From assembly GCA_026874595.1 (NCBI GenBank), contig CM049306.1, positions 82,052,142-82,116,141 on the forward strand: 64,000 nucleotides of DNA. The letters run 5' to 3'. Source of the DNA: Sipunculus nudus (lineage: Eukaryota > Annelida > Sipuncula > Golfingiida > Sipunculidae). Below, piece after piece: positions 27,270-35,670 of the stretch (position 1 is the first letter of the stretch; every line of letters starts with the position of its first letter). The notes under the pieces were generated by a model. The model saw only the letters and a program-made list of their open reading frames with translations. It did no database searches and was not told where the DNA came from. The translations under genes were made by a program, and so were the position numbers.

Positions 27270-27335
27270 AAAGATTCGAACCATAAACCTTGCGGCCACA
27301 AGTCTAGCTCCATTACGATTACGCCACCACGATCC
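27270..27335 (-). mobile_element. tRNA-like SINE head
   Basis: The minus strand has A-box-like TGGCGTAATCGTAATGG and B-box GGTTCGAATC at tRNA-like spacing; no proper acceptor stem was found. Confidence 0.45.
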
Positions 27336-28294
27336 GACAATAATAAACAACAATCATCATTTTTTATACTTCATCCTCTGTATCGTGTGTAATAATTTTT
27401 TTATCATTATGTTATTTTACTTTTAATTGATTAATTAATTTACTCCAATATTCGCAGTATATCAGGCTTTCCTGAAAGATTATGGTTTCCATATCCAGGA
27501 AGAATTCCATGCTTTAGTTATGTCTTTTTCTTTCCTATGGGAAATATGAGTAACCTGAGCATATGTTGTGTAAATATTTGTGTAAATTAAGTTAGATGTA
27601 CGCGGTTTCGTAAGCTCTGTACTCAGTCAGAGAAATCGCAGCATATACGTAACTAAATAACAGATCAGCGATTAATGAAAATACCATTTTCTGATTTAAT
27701 AAAGAAAAAATACCAAAGCTCGTATATATAGCCCCAGCATAACTTAACTGAGATTGGGATAGTTCCACTAACTGTCAGCATTGCTATAACTATATACACA
27801 AACATATATTTTCCACTGGGGACAGCGCGTACATACGGGTTGACCTGGTTAACAGAGACCTGGTTAAAGGAAACTATCAGTATTGATGTTATACGAGAAA
27901 ACCCACTGAGTGTGTGTACATAACACTATCCTGTTAAATATTTCTAATCTTATCCGTATACCCGTATAAGTCAAAATTAGACAGACATGGTTGTTTATTT
28001 TTGGAATATAGTTTTTTAATATAAACTTACAAAATGTTAGTTTATCTTTCAGTGATAATAATTAAATTATCATAGCTTTGCTATGTTTCTTGAAAAAATG
28101 GGATCATTCTCATTATCTCTTTTTTATTTTCGAACGCCAACACATCTGGATATATCCAAAAATTATTTAATTTTGGTCATTAATTCCTCAACTAATGACT
28201 GATATGCCCTTATGACTGTGCAGCAAAGGGCAATTACACCTAAGATAACATCAATTCATTTTTGGGGTGGTCTGGATCCTCATATTAAGTTTTT

Positions 28295-28808
28295 ATACGC
28301 CCGTCACATGACGGAAGTATATGGTATACCCACCGTCCGTCGTGCCGTCCGTCCGTCCGTCTGTCCGTCCGTCCGTTAACTTTTATTGTCGCTGCGCTAA
28401 ATTACTGGAGCTTTGATGGATTTTCACGAACTCACCATAACTTCTTACAAACAGATTATCTCGTCCAAGTTCGATTATGGGCAACATCGACGCATATTTA
28501 ATAAGGTCACGGGTCACTAGGCTACTTTGTGATGAAGATTATGAAGGATTTTGATAAAACACATCAGAAATGTTAATCAATAAAATATATCGCCTAATTT
28601 CGATTTCTAGCAATGTCCATGCATATTTATTGAAGTCAGAGTTCACCGCACATTGGAGGCACCGTGTTGACTTACCAAAAATCATAAGGCTTTTCATGAA
28701 ACTCACTATACATATTTATCAATAGAGTTTCTCCTTTGAATTACCTTCTCATAAAAATTCATGCATATTTAATGAGGTCAGAGGTCACCAGAGACACGAC
28801 GGGCGTAT
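28295..28808. mobile_element. MITE with ATACGCCCGTC termini and three DR1-like motifs
   Basis: The inverted ends ATACGCCCGTC and GACGGGCGTAT are perfect over 11 bp. Near the left end is a (CCGT)n tract (about 28336-28377). Three internal degenerate repeats each carry GCATATTTA followed by a direct repeat of AGGTCA-like half-sites spaced by one base: 28504-28516, 28633-28645 and 28775-28787. The last is perfect AGGTCA-G-AGGTCA. Confidence 0.7.
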
Positions 28809-29836
28809 TATGCAGGTTTGCGGGGCTCTTGTTTAAAGGATTCTTTACCTTTGCGGGATAGCCAGTTTGTTTATCCTAACCGAGAGCTCGACTCATGCAC
28901 TCGTAATAGATGCCGCCTAAGTTCTGGTTGGCGGAGGTGACCTGTAATGTAATTATTGATTTGGGGACTCTAGTAATATTTCGGATCTGGTTATTCAGAA
29001 TATTGGCGGAGGTATATATGCTGTCTTTGACTACTTTCTAGTTTGTTCCTTAAGTGTCTCATTTTTTTTTATTTACCGGTACATACTTACCTGCGCCAGT
29101 AAGTCCAAGAAGTTTTAATTTTAATTAAAACTTCTTGGTAGGTATAAGAAAAGCTAAAATCTTTTTCACGATTCGTGGTGGAGGATCTCTTTAGAAACCT
29201 GAAATTAAGTCATTCTTACTAAATAACGTCATTTTTTGTTAAACGACACAAAAGTTGTTTTTGTAAAAACAAGAAAAACTAAAAGTTACAAGTCAAGAAT
29301 GCCTTTATTATTACCAAGGAGGTTAAACTTTTGGTAGGATATATATTTAATTGTTAGTAGGGAGTAAATTGTCTGTATAATACAGAGTTTCTTTATAGGT
29401 TTGGTTATGGTATGGGTCCCCTGAAACATTTTATGTGGATATACCTCATTGCCACCATTGACAATAGTTTCCGCTTATCACTAACATTGACGTAAAGTCT
29501 ACTTTGTAAAGAATTAACCATACATTAAGGTAACATATAATTAAATAATTAAATACATAATGATTGTCCTCATTATCCTCATGGGCAGTCTTTATAATAT
29601 GCAAAAAGGGCAAACATTGAGGAAAAGTCTACAGTCTCAATAACTAACCATTCATAAAAAGTGTTCGTTACATATAAATCTGTACATTTGGTTATATATT
29701 GATATAAATCTCCCTCAGTTAAAGAAGTGTTAAGAAAAAGCTGGCCTTATTGAAATATTCTTAGGTACACAGAGGGGAACACGTTAAGGAAGGGCCAGTT
29801 TTTTTGGTATTTGACATTTGATTTTAAAAAGTGGTC

Positions 29837-30439
29837 GGAGTTGTCGTGAGAACTTAATTGTCATCACTGAAACATCTCGTAATTGTAGAAGTTGCCGGGA
29901 GAAATTAATTGTCCCGGCTGAAACAACTCGAAATGGCAGTTGTCGAGAGAATTTTAATGTCACCACTGAAACAACTTGTAATTGTAGTAGTTGTCGGGAG
30001 AACTTTATTGTCACCACTGAAACAACTCGTAATAGGGGGATAATGTCACCACTGGAAAACTCGTAATTGTAGGAGTTGTCTGAAGACATTAGTGTTCACC
30101 ACTGAAACAACTATTAAGTGTAGGAGTTATCAGGGGAACGTTAATGTCACCACTGAATCAACTCATAATTGTTAGAATTGTGGGTAAAACTTTAATTACA
30201 CCACTGAAACAGCTGTTAATTGTAGGAGTTGTCGGGGGAACTTTATTGTCACCAGTGAATCAACTCGTAACAGGGGGAGTTGTCTGGGGACTTTAATGTC
30301 ACCACTGGACAACTCGTTATTGTTGGATTTGTGGGGAAAACTTCAATGTTACCATGCACTAAAACAACTTGTATTTGTAGGAGTATTTGGGAGAACCTTT
30401 ATGTCACCGCTGAAACAACTCGTAATTGTTATAGAACTG
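29837..30439. repeat. 50-bp minisatellite, about 12 diverged copies
   Basis: Units follow the pattern GGAGTTGTCGGG...TGTCACCACTGAAACAACTC...TAATTGTA, with one truncated unit near 30030-30068. Open frames on both strands come from the repeat. The array ends about 0.9 kb upstream of the cytokine-like promoter. Confidence 0.9.
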
Positions 30440-31112
30440 AAATTTTAAATAAGGAACATGAACAAAATTGCATTCTACTGTTGAGCCTTAATTTGTCTCT
30501 GATCGATTAAAGCAATCATTCATGCTGTTAATTTCAAACCGCCCCCCCCCCCCGTCTAATTGATTATGACCAGGCCGCTCGAGTTTAATCGTTATCATTC
30601 TTTGTCTGTCTGTCTGCCCATACCCCCCCCCCCCCCTCTCGCTCTCTCTCTCTCTGCACAAACCATACATAAACAGTTTTCATCAGCTGAACATAATGTA
30701 CACATCATATGGTATAGACGAATCGAAATAATGTACACATGTGATATATGTTTATTCTATATTATTAAAATGGGAATCAATATATATATATATGTGTGTA
30801 TGTGTTGTCTGTATCGTGTATTCTTTAAAAGGATAGCGCAAAAATAGCTTTAATAAGGATAAGTCAAAGAACCCATTGATAATTTAGCTTTGTCATTTAA
30901 AATTAACATCAACCCCTCCAAGCACCCCTCCGTTATCCGCCACTCATATAACACACGTCGCGATACGTAAGCACGTTATAGATCAGCTCAGTACGCGGCA
31001 GCCTCCCAAAGCCAGTGTGTTCACCGCAGATGGCAGGTGGCTCACAGAATGAGGTCATGGCTACTCTCATCTACAGTGTTACCGTGTGAAATTTTCTGAT
31101 AATACTCTCTTG

Positions 31113-31122
31113 TTTCAGTTTA
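31113..31122 (-). promoter_or_regulatory. Possible IRF/ISRE-like site
   Basis: TTTCAGTTTA matches the TTTCNNTTTC interferon-response pattern at all but the last position, about 220 bases upstream of the TATA box. Such a match can easily occur by chance in AT-rich DNA. Confidence 0.25.
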
Positions 31123-31232
31123 TAACATTCAAACTGTATTTTTAGCACACACGGTATACACAGTGAGCTAATAAAGGTTTCAGAACTTCGGGACATCATA
31201 CCAGTACCCAAGCCCTTATCGATTGCTCAGTT

Positions 31233-31251
31233 GTTGCTGTAGGCAACGTCA
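31233..31251 (+). promoter_or_regulatory. RFX X-box-like palindrome overlapping a CRE half-site
   Basis: GTTGCT-GTA-GGCAAC (31233-31247) fits paired RFX half-sites GTTRCY and RGYAAC. ACGTCA (31246-31251) overlaps its end and is a CRE half-site read in reverse. The distal kB site begins five bases later. This is motif matching only. Confidence 0.35.
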
Positions 31252-31255
31252 CGCG

Positions 31256-31266
31256 GGGGAATCCCC
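31256..31266 (-). promoter_or_regulatory. NF-kB/Rel site, distal
   Basis: Read on the minus strand this is GGGGATTCCCC, the palindromic kB site (the same 11-mer as the vertebrate MHC class I H2-K site). It lies 42 bases upstream of the second kB site, so the two are about five helical turns apart. Confidence 0.62.
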
Positions 31267-31308
31267 ACGCCGTGAATCTAATTTTTGGTTTCTTGGGTCT
31301 TGGAGATT

Positions 31309-31318
31309 GGGATTTCCC
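31309..31318 (+). promoter_or_regulatory. NF-kB/Rel site, TATA-proximal
   Basis: GGGATTTCCC is an exact match to the GGGRNNYYCC consensus, 17 bases before the TATA box. Binding by Rel proteins is known for this consensus; use here is inferred. Confidence 0.68.
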
Positions 31319-31335
31319 TATGTACTCCTCTCAAC

Positions 31336-31343
31336 TATATAAA
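31336..31343 (+). promoter_or_regulatory. TATA box of the cytokine-like gene
   Basis: TATATAAA lies 61 bases before the start codon's first base, placing transcription start near 31365-31370 and leaving a 5'UTR of about 40 bases. Spacing to the upstream kB site and the downstream ATG is that of a compact inducible promoter. Confidence 0.78.
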
Positions 31344-31403
31344 TACCGCCCATCTGACAACTGAAGCATTAACAATTTGAATCTTTTGCAAGCAAGACCC
31401 AAC

Positions 31404-31416
31404 ATGAATCTTAATG
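31404..31416 (+). CDS. Exon 1 coding part (MNLN plus one base)
   Basis: Thirteen coding bases, ATG AAT CTT AAT G, are followed by the consensus donor GTAAGT at 31417, so the intron is phase 1. The 5'UTR is short, about 40 bases. The split Gly codon is completed by the first two bases of exon 2. Splitting a signal peptide a few codons after the start is typical of long-chain class I cytokine genes; human EPO exon 1 also carries 13 coding bases, as I recall. Confidence 0.78.
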
Positions 31417-33811
31417 GTAAGTGTTAATGAAACATCCAGGTCGACTGTATGATATAAAATACTGAATAACTAATTTTTCTCTGAATTTTTATCATTCTTT
31501 CTTTTATTTATAAAAATATTTAACACAATATTTATACATTGCACACAAATATGGGTCTAACTTAATAAAAATAATGTTTTTAAATCATTTTCAGTTGTTA
31601 TTATAGATGCATAAATAGCATCTCTCTTAATGCAGACCAAGGATTCCGTATATATGAATTCTTTTTGATAAATATTAAAAAAATACAGCTCTAACGGAAA
31701 ACCTTCCATGCAGTTCTTAGATTTACTGCCGATTTGTATTTTAAATTTACAATGTAATTATGGGTGCTTTCCAATATTTGCCACAGATGTATTTAGAATT
31801 TATTGTGAAATGTTGAATAATAAAAATAGTTATAATAATGATAAGTAAAAGGATAAGAATAATACGAATAACAGGAGTAATAGGAATGATATAAAAAAAT
31901 AACAAAAATTATTGCAGATTAACAAATTATCAACCTTGTTATTTAAAATATAAAGTAAATGAACAGCAATATACAAGAAAAATACAATTCTCCATTTAAA
32001 CCCGACACGTATTTAGTACACTAGAAGCATTTAAATAAAATCTGGCACAAGAATTTCTTACATAATTCTTTCTTCTTCTTTAGGAATAATACTCCTATTG
32101 GTGGGATTCACCATGGCTACAGCAATGCCAGTAGGACGTAAACGGTACTGCAGCCCAAGTAAAAAGCGCGAAGCTTCAAGGAGGGTACCGGCATCTGCTG
32201 CGAAGAGGTCATTGAACGTGTTTTACCTCATGAACTGGATCCAAACACGGATGGATGCCTTTGCGCAAAATCTGGAAAATGCGACAATTGCACTGGTGAG
32301 TTTATTTGTCCGAACAAGTCATAAAAGTTACAAGTTATCATACCTCCTCAAACAGGCGTATGGAATAATGTTTTACACTTGGTTATTTGGTTTGTCTGTG
32401 TGCAATTTTCTGCAAAAAGTTATGAACAGATTTTAATGGAAAATATATGGAGGGTTTGGATAAAATCCCAAGGAACGATTCAATATCTTTCGGGAGGATT
32501 CTGGTTATCCATTGTTTCTTACGGCTATTTAATTATGGAGATATTTTTCGGTATTAGCGGGCAGTTTTTTTTCCCTGCAGGTTACTTAAGATGGGGTTTA
32601 CGGACCGTAAAACTGTTAGGCGTATTCCACAAAGTATGATGAGAATACTCCTGGCGGGGATTTGGAGTCTCTGGCTACTACTTATTTTAATATATCTAGA
32701 TTACCCCCCCCCCCCTTCATTGCGAGACAGACAGACATTTGATTGGGGTTTTGATATAAAAAGTGTATAGTCGTCATGCATATTGAATATCAATAGTAGA
32801 TTCGTAAGCTCAACATCAGAGGCAATAAAATCTTTCCTGCATTTTAGAGCTGACCATTTTGTCCGTACCTCTATCTAAATAACCAGAATAAGCTCCACCA
32901 GTTGTGATATCGGGTGGGGAAATTTATCACTACTTGGGAGTGTATTACATTATCAGTATTAGTGACCCCGACGTACGCAACCATGGCAACGGTAACCCCT
33001 ATATACATGATGTAGATATACAGAGGCGCATACAGAGCGTATATATCAAATGAGTGCATTATATTTTCGATGCCATCTAAAATATAGTTCGTGAGTTTAG
33101 AGCCGGCGGAGGAAAGTGGTCTCTAAGTGCACTTTTATTGTTTGGTTGTGTTATTTATGAATTATTCATGATGTATTACATACCGGCAAGGAATCTATAC
33201 GGGCCAGGAACATGCAACGAGGATTTTGGTTGATTAAATGTCTTTAATCCATACAGATACTGCAAGCTCTGCAAACTTAAATTGACTTCCCCCCAATAGA
33301 TACTCTCTCTCCCTCTCTCTCGTAAAGTGTTATAAATGATATATGATAAAATTGTTATATCAGGTACAAATCAAAAAGTGACTTCGCAAAAGTTATATTA
33401 CTATTAGCACTCCTAAAGAACATTATGTGTCGGGTTGGGTGGGGTAGGTTGGGGGAGGGGGAGGGTGGTAGGAAGGGGCTTTTTATCACCCTTATCTACA
33501 TTTTTTAGGCATTTCTTAAATTTACCAAGAATAAAGTGTGACTATGGAATAAGAACCATTATAATCAGCTTGGCCCTATTATAAATGTAGTTATACATTT
33601 ACATGGTGGATTAGTAAATATTTCCAATCACAGGTTTACCTAATCTTTACTAATGACTTTGCATTTCTTTGCGTCCACTTCTGATGATGCCTCATCAATA
33701 TGAAGGGGGGGGGGGGGGGTATTAAATAATACATTATTTTATTTATTTGGCAAAATAGGCTGTCTTTATCTGCCAATACCATTTGATTCACACATCTTGT
33801 TTTTCAATCCT

Positions 33812-33853
<42 letters not shown>

Positions 33854-34771
33854 GACCGTATCGGTCAAAGGTCAAACCATCACCGAAGTTTCATTATTAC
33901 GTCATCACCTCATGGACTCATGTTCATGACGTTTGGAAATCCCCCAGGTAATGCATCCCCTGGCACGTTTCAACCATGTCCTTTACATGCAGCTGGGAAA
34001 TTAAGTACGTGTATGGTCTCCGAATACACGATCACATAAAATTTATTTTTCATTTGAATTTTTCTCTTTTTTTCCTATTTTATTTGTTTAACATTTTGCA
34101 TACAAAATGGAATTCTCTGCTTAATTACACATATATGAGTGAGGAAACATGATCATATATAAAATCTGGTTTTGTTTTTGTTTGAATTTGATCTTTTATA
34201 ATTCTTTTACCCATATTATATATATATGTATATTATCTTAAATGTTGACTAGCGTTTTAAATTCCCGAAAATGAAAACCTTAAAATCCTTTCTACAATAG
34301 TTTAATTGAGAGATCTCATGCACACGTTGTGATAAAACACAATAAAAATAAATAAAATTTGTATTTGCATTTAACCTGTGGTAAATAAATTTATCGAATG
34401 TGTTAACATACACACACACACACACACCGCACACACACTCACATACACACACACATATAATATATATATTAATATATATATATTAAGATTATGACATTAT
34501 TTCATATTATTTTCCTTTTCATTGCAGGAAAGTCAGTTACCAAGAAAATGTAGGAGTAACGTCACCAAAAAATTCCGCTGTGTAAGTTATTTTCGCTACC
34601 TTATTGTATAATGGATGACTAACAGTAGCTGGAAAGGGTTATACTAAGATAATCCAAAATGCTTTGTTAGCTAATTAAGTCTGCTATTACGGTTCGAATT
34701 TGCTATTTTTTTTATCAGAATGCCGTATTCTAATAGCACTAGGTCTTTTTTATATAACGAGCATATAAATA

Positions 34772-34804
<33 letters not shown>

Positions 34805-35617
34805 TATAAGTGTTTTAAGAAGCAGAGTATTATTATGTAGGACATTGATTTAATTTAAAGAGTGTTTTGTATATTACCTATTTCATTTTCAAATATGATA
34901 CAAATAATTAATAAATTTATCATTAATAGATATCATAAGATACGTACGATACTTATTCACCTGGCATGGTGCATGTTTAATATATATATAAGGCATGTGC
35001 ATGATATCTGAGGTTATCTTAATTTATTTTACTGCTTTAACTTTTAACCAAAACGGATACATTTTATACATCAGTTAATACTTCGAAAATAATTTCGTAA
35101 GGCATAACCAACTATAACGAAAGTATTCTAGGTTAATAGGTTAATTATACTACAACCGTATAAAGACTAATAAATCTTTAAGCCGGATCCATTTGATTAA
35201 GGCAGGGTGGGGAAAATACCAATATAGACCACAGAGTGTCGTAAAATGCCTTCCGTTTTCAAATACTTCCTTAACCCTATTCCTTTTTAATTTCAGCATA
35301 ATCTTTTGTTTGGTACAAACTTACTGAAAAGTTTGTCATTCAAATCTTTTACGCTGTTTTCAAATGGTACCTCCCCATCGCTCTCAGATGGTTTTCTAAC
35401 GCATGCGTTATACTTGAGCGCGACCCAATCTCGGGTCATCGAGTGCGTCATGTATGTTTCATATTCAGATACTAGAACAGAATTCTGACGTTCTAAACAA
35501 AAGTACAACCAAATTTTGCTCGTTAGTCTCTTTAATTCAATGTACAAAATGACTTAAATCATCCCGTATTTATACATATGAATATACATTATTATTGTTA
35601 TAGTTATAATTTTTACA

Positions 35618-35670
<53 letters not shown>

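Noticed and set aside
29784-30510. Repetitive open frames on both strands (up to 101 codons)
   Set aside because: Products of the 50-bp minisatellite; no start context, splice sites or conserved composition.
32296-32436. Read-through of exon 2 into intron 2 as the protein C-terminus
   Set aside because: The consensus donor GTGAGT and in-phase downstream exons favour splicing; an intron-retained form remains possible.
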